From Amanita rubescens (lineage: Eukaryota; Basidiomycota; Agaricomycetes; Agaricales; Amanitaceae), in assembly GCA_015039365.1 (NCBI GenBank), contig WION01000595.1, positions 1 through 30,163 on the forward strand: DNA of 30,163 nucleotides, given 5' to 3'. The position numbers and the translations under genes are program-made. The notes below the pieces were generated by a model. It searched no databases. It was not told the origin of the DNA and worked only from the letters and a program-made list of their open reading frames with translations. Positions 1 through 9,579 of this stretch are shown piece after piece. Numbering within the stretch: the first letter of the stretch is position 1; each line of letters begins with the position of its first letter.

Positions 1-436
1 ATTACTATTCAACTGCCGATTGCTCCCAGCGGAAGGTGTGTTTGAGACGGAGACGATACAGGCGTCGAAGGAAATAATTGGCGAGCAATATCTATGAAGA
101 TGTGGTGATATTACGGTTGGCTAGTAGAGCGATCGGAATGCGGAACGACAGGCGGTTTCCGAAGCCCAGAGCACGCCGGAACGTTGCACGCGTTCAAGGT
201 TACTGTCTACTCAATATCGTCGTAATTCAGATCGTTGGGAGAAGGTTGGACGACACATCTAGAGATCACAACTTCAAAACCAACACAAGCCTCGATTCAC
301 TGTTACACATTCGACAACATGCACATATTCACTGCCGCAATACACGCGCAACGTCCCCTTGCATTACAACCCCTATTCTCCATGTTCACTCGAATCAAAT
401 CCATATCCAACAAAAGGACCTGTCCAGACAATTGGG

Positions 437-724
437 TTACGGGGGCGGCGAACTGAGCTGGCCGGATATTCGCAACGTTCTGCTACGGTCGGGGCTGATA
501 AGAATGAGAGTGATGGTGTTTGGGCCAATTTGGCTGCCCTGGGAGATTATGTACGGTCCATACAAATCGCCGGGCTCCTCATATTGCAAAACCACTTGAG
601 CTGTGAATGGTATGGTGGGTGGGCCGAACGAGCCCGAAAGTTGCACCGGTTGGGCATGAACGTTGAAGTTGCCAGAGAGTGAGCTACCCCGGCCGTAGAT
701 TACACCTGTGGCTGCCTGTGACAT
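437..724 (-). CDS. small hypothetical protein, 95 aa
   Basis: An ATG-initiated frame of 95 codons on the minus strand. I do not recognise the family. The product has no obvious signal peptide or membrane segment. It is rich in Gly, Ser, Pro and beta-formers (for example GSFGPPTIPF and GPNTITLILI) and ends SSPPP, so a small beta-rich fold is possible. A TATAAATA-like box lies about 120 nt upstream on the same strand (near 845-858), the only contextual support. The opposite strand also has an open frame of 173 codons here, with an unconvincing Arg/His-rich composition. The ORF could also be one exon of a longer gene. Confidence 0.3.
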   Translation of the reverse strand: MSQAATGVIYGRGSSLSGNFNVHAQPVQLSGSFGPPTIPFTAQVVLQYEEPGDLYGPYIISQGSQIGPNTITLILISPDRSRTLRISGQLSSPPP

Positions 725-1640
725 ATCCAGACTCTAACGGTTTGATTGTCGTTAAGTCGTAAGCTAGTGAACTTTGGTCTTACCTCTATTGTTTCACTAA
801 CTCGTTGGGATCCGCAGATGTGGATGGCGATTCCGGTGCCAACCTCTTATATTTATACGTTTCCTGCGGAGGCTACTGTCATCCAGAAATTGTCATCGGC
901 ACCCGCGTATAGGTAATGTTTTATGAAATATATCAAGGGACAGCTTCTAATCGGTTCGTGTTCGAAGAGTCCAAATCCTAATTTCAGGAATTAGCAAAAA
1001 AAGCAAGAAATTAAGACATTGACAGCAAGGACCGCAGACGTTTTCAAGCGATTTTTCGGTGGTTTTTGGCGATACTGTGGTAGCTACCTTACCGATTTGC
1101 TAACCCAATGCTAGCCATTTCTGACGTTATAGCGTTCTAGCACTGCCGAAAGTCGGACACATGCCTTGATGATGCGAAAGTCTCGTTATGATGTACAACA
1201 TTTCTTGACAGGTAGAATAATGAACGTGTGCGTCGTGTTTCCTGGAAGGGTATATCGTTAGTTACTCCAGGGATTCGCGTAACCCAAGGCTTTAGACTCC
1301 ACCGAGCTCTATCCATTCCATCGATGAATGGAACAGACAGGCAACTTGAATGATAGAATGACGATCGATAATACTACCTCTCTGTGGCCTAGAGTGACGC
1401 TCTGCCAGGTATGTGTAGTGACGCAATATGCTCATTAGACCACAAATTCAGATCAATGCCATCATTGCCTGATGAAAAACGGGCTGGGACTCCACCTGAT
1501 ACGTCAGCAGGTACGCCGTATTGGGAATAGCGCAATATACGTGCTTCCTTATTCAGTGAATCCTTTAAGGCTGATGATTGAAACAAAAGATTGACAGCAA
1601 GAACTGAGGTCATCTGATCGCAGACATAATGATGTGACAA
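725..1640. other. gene-poor stretch, no supported gene
   Basis: About 900 nt without a convincing coding region. It holds a TATA-like box for the minus-strand ORF ending upstream of it. The minus-strand frame at 1389-1640 has low-complexity, unconvincing protein sequence. I see no RNA gene or transposon ends here. Confidence 0.4.
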
Positions 1641-1651
1641 ATCTACGGCAA

Positions 1652-1745
1652 GACCTAATTAACTTCGGCAACAGTGGTACGGAGGAATTGATAAACTGAT
1701 TGTTCGTCAAAAATTGTAGAGGAGTCGTTGCGTCTACAGCTTACC
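1652..1745 (-). pseudogene. fragment of the 8108-8676 family (C-terminal end, minus sense)
   Basis: This stretch matches the 3' end of the hypothetical gene at 8108-8676 in the same orientation. Shared blocks include gaattgataaactgat and tgtagagg followed by cgttgcgtc. A gap of roughly 12-15 nt relative to 8108-8205 and substitutions show it is not intact. The rest of the gene is missing on this side and reappears at 1893-2215 on the opposite strand. Confidence 0.6.
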
Positions 1746-1892
1746 GGGGGTGGGCCCATTTTGGCCGCTTTGCTGACCACTTTCAGTTACCGGTGCATAT
1801 CTCGCGCGGCGCGCCGAAGGTAAAAACCTAGCTGGATGCGAGTCGTCCATATACATCACCGCCTAGTGCTCCCGTCGTTTTCCTCCCAAGAG

Positions 1893-2215
1893 CGATAGTT
1901 CATGATCATACCCCAAATGGTCGTGCAATGTGACATTCCACCACAAGACCAGGTATCGCCTGACTCTTACAGGCTTTGGCCAAGGCTTCGCAAGTTGAGG
2001 GACGAGAAGTCCGGATTCCCGAGTTCTTTGTGGTCAAAGCAAATATTGAACCCGATGGAGATCGTTTTTTAGTTGCTGTGAAAATCAAAGATGTAGACGT
2101 GGATCAGGGCGTAGCCGAGGAACAGTTCAAGACGTACTTCAGGGTTACGAATGAAGCTACAATCGCTCAGCCGACAGACCGCCGTATTTGTGGAATGCTA
2201 ACATCTGACCCCAGC
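1893..2215 (+). pseudogene. fragment of the 8108-8676 family (middle part, plus sense)
   Basis: The plus strand here matches the coding strand of the gene at 8108-8676, from the end of its exon 1 (HDHTPNGRA versus MIIPPNGRA) through most of exon 2. Exon 2 reads AKASQVEGREV, PEFFVVK, VAEEQFKTY and TDRRICGML, nearly the same as the other copy. The exon 1 part is frame-broken. At the exon junction this copy keeps a branch-like CTGAC and a clean TTACAG acceptor, which the 8108 copy lacks. Similarity stops just after CGM(L)TSDP, and the final exon piece lies inverted at 1652-1745. A 92-codon open remnant survives but no full gene does. Confidence 0.65.
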
Positions 2216-2625
2216 TACATTACCCCATTGTTCACGAATTTCAATGGCGGCTAGACATAACTCCTAGCTGCGTGTTCTGGGTGTCCATGTGCGGATCTGT
2301 TGTGCAGATCATCAATCCCCCTGTCCTATCTACAGAGAAAAACCGTACCTTGGCCTCATTGTACAGACTTCGTTCAAGACCCATGGAAGAAAAAAGTATG
2401 TTTATTAAGAGACTGTTGGAACGATTGCTCGTCCTAACGAGGTAATGAGGAATGTGGCGATTATTGATTAACGACATTCTTCTGATAGTAGGATTGTATT
2501 ATGTCATCTTACTGGCACCATTCGACGCACCAGGCGCCGAATGTTAAACCGTAGCTACCCTCAGGCTCATTTTTCGCTTGTCCACGCCCAACCCGTCGTC
2601 GCATGGCTCCATTATGGCGGCTTTA

Positions 2626-3053
2626 TCACCAGCCCATAAACTCAAAAACATCCGGATCGGACAGAAGAGACACCGCTAACTCTTCCAGATACGTCGGAGG
2701 CGTAAACTCTCGTTTTTTCAACTCCTCCAAGTCATCGTCGAAGGAGCCATGACCAAAAGAGATGACAATGACTGAGATTTGGCAGGCGGTCCAATTGGCC
2801 GAGCCCTGCACGTCCAATGTTTACTTTTGTCAACAAAGTCCAGGATTTGAACCACGGCGTAGTCGATTCGAGGGTCCGCGTCATCCGTGATATTGAGGAA
2901 GATTTTGATCTTCTCCAAATCGATCGCATAGCCTTTGACATAACCTTCACTCTAGAACCGAGTCCAATAATATAATGATAAACGTATGAGATAAACAGAC
3001 CATCTTTCTCGAGGCAATATTGTAGAAATTGGTTTGGTGGTGCAGATGACGGA
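2626..3053 (-). CDS. 5'-truncated hypothetical gene, at least three exons
   Basis: Exons on the minus strand: up to about 3053 down to 3001, then 2951-2825, then 2771-2626. The introns are 49 nt (2952-3000, GTCTGT..CTAG) and 53 nt (2772-2824, GTAAAC..TCAG). With them the frame stays open from SEGYVKGYAIDLEKIK through NITDDADPRIDYAVVQ to the end DPDVFEFMGW. Without the second intron the region would look frameshifted. The protein is acidic and soluble-looking, and I do not recognise it. The coding frame runs upstream into the 26-bp direct repeat at 3054-3079 with no convincing start, so the 5' end is either lost at that junction or lies in an exon I cannot place. Confidence 0.45.
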
Positions 3054-3079
3054 GGCCGCTTAGTCAATCCCGGTGGCTA
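3054..3079. repeat. 26-bp direct repeat, copy 1
   Basis: Begins GGCCGCTTAG and ends GTGGCTA. An exact second copy in the same orientation is at 4067-4092. Identity stops sharply at both ends: flanks differ (gacgga versus agacct on the left, ctagat versus tacttt on the right). Confidence 0.85.
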
Positions 3080-3192
3080 CTAGATAAGCGTCGGCTTACG
3101 CCGGCCGCGACCTTGCTTGCAGTTATTTTTATTGCATATGATGAAGTGTAACAAATGAATTATAAAGTGATGTATACGTAGTAGGCTAATAA

Positions 3193-3657
3193 TTACATTC
3201 TTCGCTTCCCTTTCTTTTTGTCGCTGACGGGTTCTTCCACTGTTTCGGCAGAAAATGTCGGAGAACGGTTTTGGCTGCGATTTTCTTCGGTTTGAAGTGA
3301 GGGAGATGGCTTGGTGTCTTCTGATGTGTTAGGTTGAAGAGCTTTTTCTTCAATTTTTGTTGCACTTGTAGATGCGTGAGTTGTTGAGGTGTCAGCGTGA
3401 ATGAGGTTGAGGCAGTGGGAGTGGCTCTGTTTAAGAATTTGTAAAAGGTCAGGAGGAAATGGGGAAAGCGTACGATTGTGTTGGATTTCTGGTCCCAGAT
3501 GGAAAGCAACTGACATGAGTTCGATGAGGAGAACGCCTGATTCGGTAACTGATTTGCACGTTCCTTCGTTTTGCTCCGAACCAATGTCAATGCGGATGGA
3601 TGTACAAGTTGGTAATGACGGTGAACCGAAACGTATAACTGTACGACGGTCACAGTT
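3193..3657 (-). CDS. hypothetical ORF with lysine-rich C-terminus, 5' end unresolved
   Basis: An open frame of about 155 codons on the minus strand, bounded upstream by an in-frame stop near 3661. It contains RRTVIRFGSPSLPTCTSIRI and ESGVLLIELMSVAFHLGPEI, a Ser/Thr/Glu-rich middle, and the basic end VSDKKKGKRRM, which could be a nuclear localisation signal. A first exon could start at the ATG at 3779 (MLNKFNDPLGRGAMSIIADD), but no donor and acceptor pair I tried kept phase. The protein is not recognised. It lies wholly between the two 26-bp repeats. Confidence 0.35.
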   Translation of the reverse strand, partial: NCDRRTVIRFGSPSLPTCTSIRIDIGSEQNEGTCKSVTESGVLLIELMSVAFHLGPEIQHNRTLSPFPPDLLQILKQSHSHCLNLIHADTSTTHASTSATKIEEKALQPNTSEDTKPSPSLQTEENRSQNRSPTFSAETVEEPVSDKKKGKRRM

Positions 3658-4066
3658 TCCTTATTCCTATCATGGGAGCGTATGCGTTCACCGATTATTG
3701 ATCTCAGGGACAAACAATATCATCTGCAATTATCGACATTGCACCTCTTCCTAGGGGATCATTGAACTTGTTTAACATGTATGTCGCGCTATCTCATTGT
3801 CCTGATCGAGAACATATACAGCTCTACGAGACTTCAAAGAGGAGATGTTGCTAAAGAAGCACGATGAAAGCTTGCTGCGAGAAGATGACCGTCTAGAATG
3901 TATGGAGATGAGATAGCACCAATTAAGCACAGTACTGTGTATACGCATGTAGTGGACTACTGACGTCTGATGAGGTCAGACTGATAAGACGGGCCGAAGC
4001 GCAATGGTGAGACAATTCAGATAAGATACGGGACGGTTTCCCACGATTTTGGGGGTGGAGAGACCT

Positions 4067-4092
4067 GGCCGCTTAGTCAATCCCGGTGGCTA
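4067..4092. repeat. 26-bp direct repeat, copy 2
   Basis: Exact copy of 3054-3079, 1013 bp downstream in the same orientation. It sits about 100 bp before the nitronate monooxygenase relic and the start of the large inverted-repeat arm. Confidence 0.85.
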
Positions 4093-4189
4093 TACTTTAC
4101 GCCATTGTTCACAATCACATTCTTGTTTGCGAAGGTTTGGCAGTGGCCAATGTTATAACCGAGGCTTGAAGCTTGACGAGTGTGACGCA

Positions 4190-4400
4190 CTGATGGTCTT
4201 GGAGCTATGCAGTTAGGATATTCACCAAAGATGCTACGTGAACAGGTAAGCATTCGGTCAATGTTCTTGGGACGAGTCACGACGCATATACGTCACGGTA
4301 ACTTTAAGAACGGGCCGGTTGGCGTAGATCTTGCCCTCCCTCAAGTCGGCGGCAGCGCGCAAAGGACTAATGGCTTTGGCTTCTTTATTATTCTTGTAGG
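4190..4400 (+). pseudogene. nitronate monooxygenase (2-nitropropane dioxygenase) relic A
   Basis: The plus strand encodes LGAMQLGYSPKMLREQ, then an intron-like GTAAGC segment, then NFKNGPVGVDLALPQVGGSA. This is the N-terminal part of the FMN-dependent nitronate monooxygenase family, where an AGGLGxIxxGY stretch is followed by FGVDLxLPQVGGxARKTN. Everything after QRTN is missing, and the upstream VTNAGG region carries a small deletion, so no enzyme can be made. The same relic, cut at the same place, lies before the second kinase gene at 18195-18410. Family assignment rests on motif memory. Confidence 0.65.
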
Positions 4401-4645
4401 ATATCAAGTTCAAATGAGAATAGCATTCAGCGAGAAGCACGGCCACATCTCGGTTTTGACCATGCGCCATTCTACGGCCCTGGAACAAGAAACTCAAAAT
4501 ACATGAACAAATTGTCAGATTTGCTTTACCGTAAGTTGTTCACGCTCTGCTCGGTTTCAATGGGCCATTCAGGCCACGTGGTTGATCAGTCGCTTTGCAA
4601 ACGGCCGCGCCTCAATTACACATCTTGCCTGCCACGTCCCTTTAT

Positions 4646-4652
4646 TATAAAT
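4646..4652 (+). promoter_or_regulatory. TATA-like box upstream of FunK1 gene A
   Basis: TATAAAT, 207 nt before the ATG at 4853. The same box is kept in arm B (17878-17884, other strand) at 205 nt, although nearby sequence has indels. The distance to the ATG is long, so the 5' leader would be about 150-170 nt; the stretch between is pyrimidine-rich. Confidence 0.45.
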
Positions 4653-4852
4653 CCACTGCACGCTCTACAACTCCGCTGTGCCACCATCATCTTTGCTTCC
4701 TTCAAATCCTTCAAATCCTGCCGCCTCCCAATCTGACTTTTCCTGTTATTTTTGCCCCTTTAGGAAAGTGCGCGACCTCGCCCTTTGTCCTTGCGAAGCC
4801 ACAGTAAACCACTTGATAAATAGTATAAGTAAACCCCCGCAACTTTGAAACA

Positions 4853-7460
4853 ATGTCCTCCGAGACTTCAGGATCCGATTTTCACTCCTGCTCCTCCTGT
4901 TCATATAACAGCGACTATTATAGTGACTATTGCAGTGAGTCGCTTAGATTCCCCGATTCCCGCTCATACTTACGGAATGAGATTAGGTAGTTGTTCCATG
5001 AATTCGACACCTCACAGACGCGGCGTATCTGATGCCGGGTATACCATCGATGACATGAGAGCCGAGCTCCAAAGGGATGTATCGGAAAGAATCGCCGACG
5101 AGAAGTTGAACATTTATGCCTTCCTCAGTCACGTCTGGGGTTTGAGTGAACAAGCTCTGGACAAGATTCTCAAGGCGGCGGAAACTCTGAAATCGTCTTT
5201 GCCAACAGATCTCGTTCAGGCGTATAAGGCGGCTTTCGACCATGAGCCAAAGGCTTATCGGCCCTTCTTGGATATCTCAAAGCATCTTATTGAAGAGCTT
5301 GAAAAGATTGGACTTCCCGTGCTGGACTCGTTTGATCGCTTCCAAACGTCCCGTGGTGGATGGCCCATAAACAATGGACACAATTTGCGCAAGCCGGACA
5401 TCGTCGTCTCTTTTGAACCCACGGAGATCACATGGAGCAATGTGATTGCACCGTTCGAATTCAAGACTCGCGATAAAAGCGCACGAAAATCTCATGGACG
5501 GGTCCTTCCCGAAGGGCCAATTCAGGCGTCTTCCAGAACGAGCCTCTTTCACGCGGAAAGCGCGCCCGTTAGCCACTCTCGACGCCTGCTTTTCGATGAA
5601 AGTGTACTACGCGACACTCGCGGTGGTGCCACCAGTCGCGATCAGCCAGGAAGGTCTGGAGTTACCGCTAGCCTATCGTGCGCATCCTCGTCGATGCCAC
5701 CGGGCAGTCAGGCAGCGAGAGCCGAGCTGAGCAACGCCGTTGAGGGTGGCATCCATGTTGAATTCCGGTCTCGATCAGAAACACCTTCATCGCGTCAAGC
5801 CAAGGCACAAGTTGGCGAAAAATCCACGACATCGAAGAAGAGGAGTTCTTCGAAGCCTCCTCGTTCCAGGGCTTCTTCTACGTCGTCCGCCAGAGTCAAC
5901 CTCAATCGTAAATCTAAACCTGAGCCAATCGAGCCACAATTATCCAGCTCTATGAAGCGGAAAGCTGACGACACCCTTGTCTCCCTCCCACGCAAGCGTC
6001 AAAACAAGAAATCTTCCCTTAACCGAGACCACATGCAGTTGGCTCGCTATGCCTTAGAATGCATGGCCGCTGCTAGTCGTCATTATGTCACCGGTGTTTT
6101 TGTCGATCGCTTCAACATTTCTTTGTGGTATTACGATCGTGCTACCGTGGCTCACACCATACCCTTCAACTTTGAGGATGAACCACACTTGTTGGCAATG
6201 GTGTTATATGCGCTTTGTGAATGCACCCCGCGCCAGGCCGGGTTTGACCCGTTCATCATTCCTGCATCCGAATCGTGCCCATCAGATATTAACCAGCTGT
6301 TCGAAACGGCAATAAGCGCAAAACAGTCCAAAGGCGATCAAGTCACCCTTGTATTGGGCGATCAAACGATCAAAAGTTTCAGCATAACAGGCGACAGGCT
6401 CTTCGCAAATAGAGGCTTACTTGGACGCGGGACGAATGTTTTTCCTGTAGAAGAGATCGGCGGAAACGAGGACGACGAAAACGCGGACCTTGTTCTCAAG
6501 CTGATATGGCCGGACAACCGGAGAAAGAGAGAAGCGGACGTGATACATCAGCTTCGCGAAGCCATCCCTGATATGGCTCAACACTTACCGAATGTGCTGT
6601 GTTCCGCCGACATGACTGCGGAACAAGTCCGTCTGCCGACTCACTCCCTAGGTATCAAAGTTATCCAAGATTTGGAGCGATGCTTCCACGCGCTTGTGAT
6701 GTCTCGGTACAAGGCTTTATGGATGGTTGACAGTGTCGAGGAATTTCAAAACGTGTTCGTTGATTGTGTCGAATGTACGTTCTTTGTGCACGAATTTCCT
6801 ACATTATTTTATTGATCAAGAGACACTTTAGGTCACTATGCTGCGTATCGGCGAGGTCGTGTGCTTCATCGTGATCTTAGCATCAACAATCTCATGTGCG
6901 ACAAGAAGCGTACTGGCCACATCGGGGTTCTGTTAGATTGGGACCTCGCCTCGCTCATTGATGAACTGAACGCGGTTATCCCTTCCAATGCGCAACATCG
7001 CACCGGCACGATACCCTTCATGTCAATCAGCTTATTACGAGGAAATACACCTCATAGATATTGTCACGACCTCGAATCGTTTTTCTATATCCTCATATGG
7101 GCTACCGTCCACTTTGACTTTCGGAAGAAGCGATGCTTATCTCCAGCGCCCACGTTCAAAAAATGGAATAATTCAGACCTACTGGAAGCTGCTCAGCCGA
7201 AGGTTAATTGTTTGACCTTTCCCGACGAACTTGCCCCCTTTATATTGGACGACTTCAATGACCTTTTTCTGACGTGGATTAAGCCGCTGCGACGGTTGTT
7301 TTTCAATGCTTATAACACCAACGACCTTGAGTTGGAATTCGAACTAGAAGTGCGGGACGCTGCTGCTTGGAGTGAAGCCAGGCTGAAACGCCTAGAAAAG
7401 CAAATCACTTTCGAATCGTTTATGTCTGCTATTGGACGAGAGCCTCGCCGTGACCTGTAG
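4853..7460 (+). CDS. FunK1-type fungal protein kinase, copy A (832 aa)
   Basis: Predicted protein kinase of the fungal-specific FunK1 family (Pkinase_fungal), which is expanded in mushrooms and has no settled substrate. Exons: 4853-4934, 4987-6774, 6832-7460; introns of 52 and 57 nt; the sum is 833 codons with stop. I chose the ATG at 4853 because it reads through GCA|GTGAGT into the main frame and is conserved in the twin gene. Residues 1-28 are Ser/Tyr-rich. A FunK1 N-terminal region follows, then a Ser/Arg/Lys-rich, probably disordered linker (about 200-380) with basic clusters such as KKRSSSKPPRSR. The kinase core shows GRG (507-509, glycine loop), K532 (VLKLIWP), E543, HRDLSINN (HRD 636-638, catalytic), DWD (659-661, in place of DFG) and the family hallmark HDLESF (702-707). 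All catalytic residues are present, so an active kinase is expected. Confidence 0.9.
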
Positions 7461-8107
7461 ACATGACACTGGATATCGGCTTTAGTTTAGATTCACTAGA
7501 TCGTAAATCGACACGATCGAATTCATCTGATTCGTTGCTGCGGCGTTCTCGAAATTTCTATTGTTCGCGTGGGATGCCCAAAGGTGATATATGATATATT
7601 GATTCGTCGAAGCATTAAATATTTGGCGTAAGTTTAAGACTTGGTCGCAGTAATTAGTAGGAATGCCACAAACCTGTGCGCGTAGTGCGTCTTTTGATTT
7701 AGTTATCTTAACGAATAGAAAGAGGATATCAGTAGTGTCAGGTAGCTTATTGTGCTGATCTACGCGCGTCCGGAGTACTACAAAGTCGTAAAGATACAAT
7801 CAGTAAAGTTATAGTTCTTGGTGGGTGTAGAGCATGTCGTGTTGTAGGTAGATTTTCGAAGGTGTACGAACGTCGGGAAATAGATTGTTCAACAATAACC
7901 GTGGTTCTTTGCTTTGGAGGAACCAGGGCAGTGCAAAGATGGGCTATAATAATTCTCCTGCCGTCTACGTGTCACGAGGCACCGAAGTTCATCACGATTG
8001 CGCAAACAAATTAGTATATTACAGGCCGGGGCGAGTCAGAGTCTTGGAGAAAAATGTGCGATCGCAACTTAAAGGAATGAGGTAATGACACAAATCTGCA
8101 ACAAGGC
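7461..8107. other. intergenic, no supported gene
   Basis: Lies between the stop of FunK1 copy A and the stop of the minus-strand gene at 8108. The first ~60 nt still match the flank of FunK1 copy B (end of the inverted-repeat arm). The remaining AT-rich sequence has only short frames with no recognisable protein (for example 7482-7799 on the minus strand). Confidence 0.5.
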
Positions 8108-8676
8108 TTAATTTGCTTCGGCAGCGTTACGAAGGAATTGATAAACTGATGGATCGTTAATATCGTAGAAGGGAGAAAACTGTAGAGGAACCGTTGCGTC
8201 AACAACTTTGACATTGGGGCCAGATATTAGCATTCCACAAATACGGCGGTCTGTGGGCTGAAGGATTGTAGCTTCATTCATAATCCCCAAGTACGTCTTG
8301 AACTGTTCCTCGGCCACGCACTGATCCATGTCTACATCTTTGATTTTCAAGGCCATTATAAGGCGACCTTCATCGGGTTTGACGACAAAGAACTCGGGAG
8401 TCTGGACTTCTCGTCCCTCGACTCGTGAAGCCTTAGCCCAAGCATGCAAGATGCAAGTAATAGCTGGTCTGGTTTCTGACTTACCGGCGGAATGTCATAT
8501 TGTGCACGTCCATTCGGTGGTATGATCATGAACCGTTGCGCAATGGGGAAAAACAACGGGAGCAAGGTGTTGATGTATCCGTATAGGGTGTCTTCGCGTC
8601 CAGGAGCTAGGTTTTCACCTTCGAAACGAAGGCCATCTTGAAGCCATTCCGGGGGCGGAGGCAGGGTGTTCGTCAT
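8108..8676 (-). CDS. hypothetical basidiomycete protein (171 aa), two exons
   Basis: Exon 1 is 8676-8485 (ATG to CCG|GTAAGT), the intron is 8484-8432 (53 nt, ending CTAAG), and exon 2 is 8431-8108. The protein starts MTNTLPPPPEWLQDGL, has a hydrophobic stretch INTLLPLFFPIAQRFMI, then VEGREV, PEFFVVK, LIMALKIKDVD, VAEEQFKTYL, DRRICGML and ends FLRNAAEAN. I do not recognise it. The order P-E/D-x(n)-A/V-x-K..QxxxY loosely recalls PD-(D/E)XK folds, but the glutamate expected before x-K is absent, so this is only a weak guess. The 3' splice site is poor: the fragment at 1893-2215 has a clean CTGAC..TTACAG at the equivalent point, where this copy reads TTGCAT. The gene may be starting to decay. Confidence 0.5.
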
Positions 8677-8871
8677 CTAGCACGATAACTCAGTAAGCGC
8701 ATATCATAATCTGAGGGGTCATCACTGTGCATACTGGATAAGTTGTATTATCTGTAAATCAGTCAAACAGAGCTCTCTGTTATATTCTCTAAGTATCCGG
8801 AGAGCTGGATTATGGTCACTGTAAGACGGTCCCTATTAGTATGGGTTTACGCTTGTTTACGAACGCTGTAC

Positions 8872-8892
8872 GTTACGTGTTACGCGTTACGT
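8872..8892 (+). repeat. three tandem GTTACGY heptamers
   Basis: GTTACGT, GTTACGC, GTTACGT follow each other without spacing, in the divergent region between the 8108 gene and sHSP1. Repeated ACGT/ACGCGT cores could be protein binding sites, but the array is short. Confidence 0.6.
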
Positions 8893-9479
8893 CAATCTAT
8901 CATAGCATGGCGGTGGGTGTCGTAAGAGGTACTATCAGGAACGGCGAATTCGAGTCAGTACTAACACACTAATATAATTTCTGGTTCAGCATACAAGCGA
9001 CTTCGAAAGAGGAAATTTCGCGGTTATCGAAGATCGCTCGAATCGTGCCGATTGCCAGATGTCGCCTATCGGAAATCAGGTTTTGGCAACTTGACACCAG
9101 CTGGCTGCCCTCCTGGGTCCGCATGAGAACATCAATCGACCGTCTCGGACTCAGTAAGTGTCTTATCCGTTGACATCACTAGCATCCTTCAGTGTAGCAC
9201 ATGCTACTACACGACAGCCTTGGGAGATTAGATCATGTAACTAATATTATCTTACTAATAGTAATAATAGCGATTGCACATCCACTAAACCCTACTAGCA
9301 GGAACGCCCATTTGGTTTCTCGACGCCTGCGAGGCGTCACGCTAGAACCTACAATCACTATGAGACCATAGCCTAGCCGTTTTCAATTCAATGATGCAAG
9401 ACATGACACAAATGCGAGACTCGAGGAGTCGAGAACGTTTATGCATTCATGAGTGGAGCGGCCTTTGGCTCCGATACGC

Positions 9480-9487
9480 TATTTAAG
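9480..9487 (+). promoter_or_regulatory. TATA-like box of sHSP1
   Basis: TATTTAAG lies 100 nt before the sHSP1 start codon, a normal position for a TATA box with a short leader. No three-unit heat shock element was seen close to it. Confidence 0.5.
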
Positions 9488-9579
9488 GCGCTAGCTTTGG
9501 CCCACTCCCTGCAGTCTCAGCGCCCACCTACGCGTATTTCAACATCTGAACTCGTACATAACAAGAATCAAACTCACTG

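Larger units (their letters stand above)
4180..7520 (+). repeat. inverted duplication, arm A
   Basis: This segment matches the reverse complement of about 15028-18365. It includes an enzyme-gene relic, the promoter region, a complete three-exon FunK1 gene and some 60 nt of 3' flank. Coding parts are nearly identical over most of the length: the second kinase intron (57 nt) is the same in both arms and the first differs at two positions by eye. Upstream flank (4500-4850) is less conserved, with small indels. The limits are approximate. Confidence 0.9.
8677..9579. other. divergent intergenic region, no gene seen
   Basis: Separates the start of the 8108 gene (-) from sHSP1 (+), so it should contain both promoters. 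It holds a heptamer array (8872-8892), one perfect two-unit GAAnnTTC at 9012-9019 that is far from the sHSP1 start, and a TATTTAAG box at 9480. No open frame here looks like a gene. Confidence 0.5.

Noticed and set aside
78..599. 173-codon plus-strand frame
   Set aside because: Arg/His-rich, no domain, overlaps other frames on both strands; the minus-strand ORF with a TATA box is the better candidate.
4845..4852. Upstream alternative start of FunK1 copy A (MKQCPPRLQDP...)
   Set aside because: This frame reads exon 1 and intron 1 in the wrong frame; the ATG at 4853 with GCA|GTGAGT splicing is conserved in both copies.
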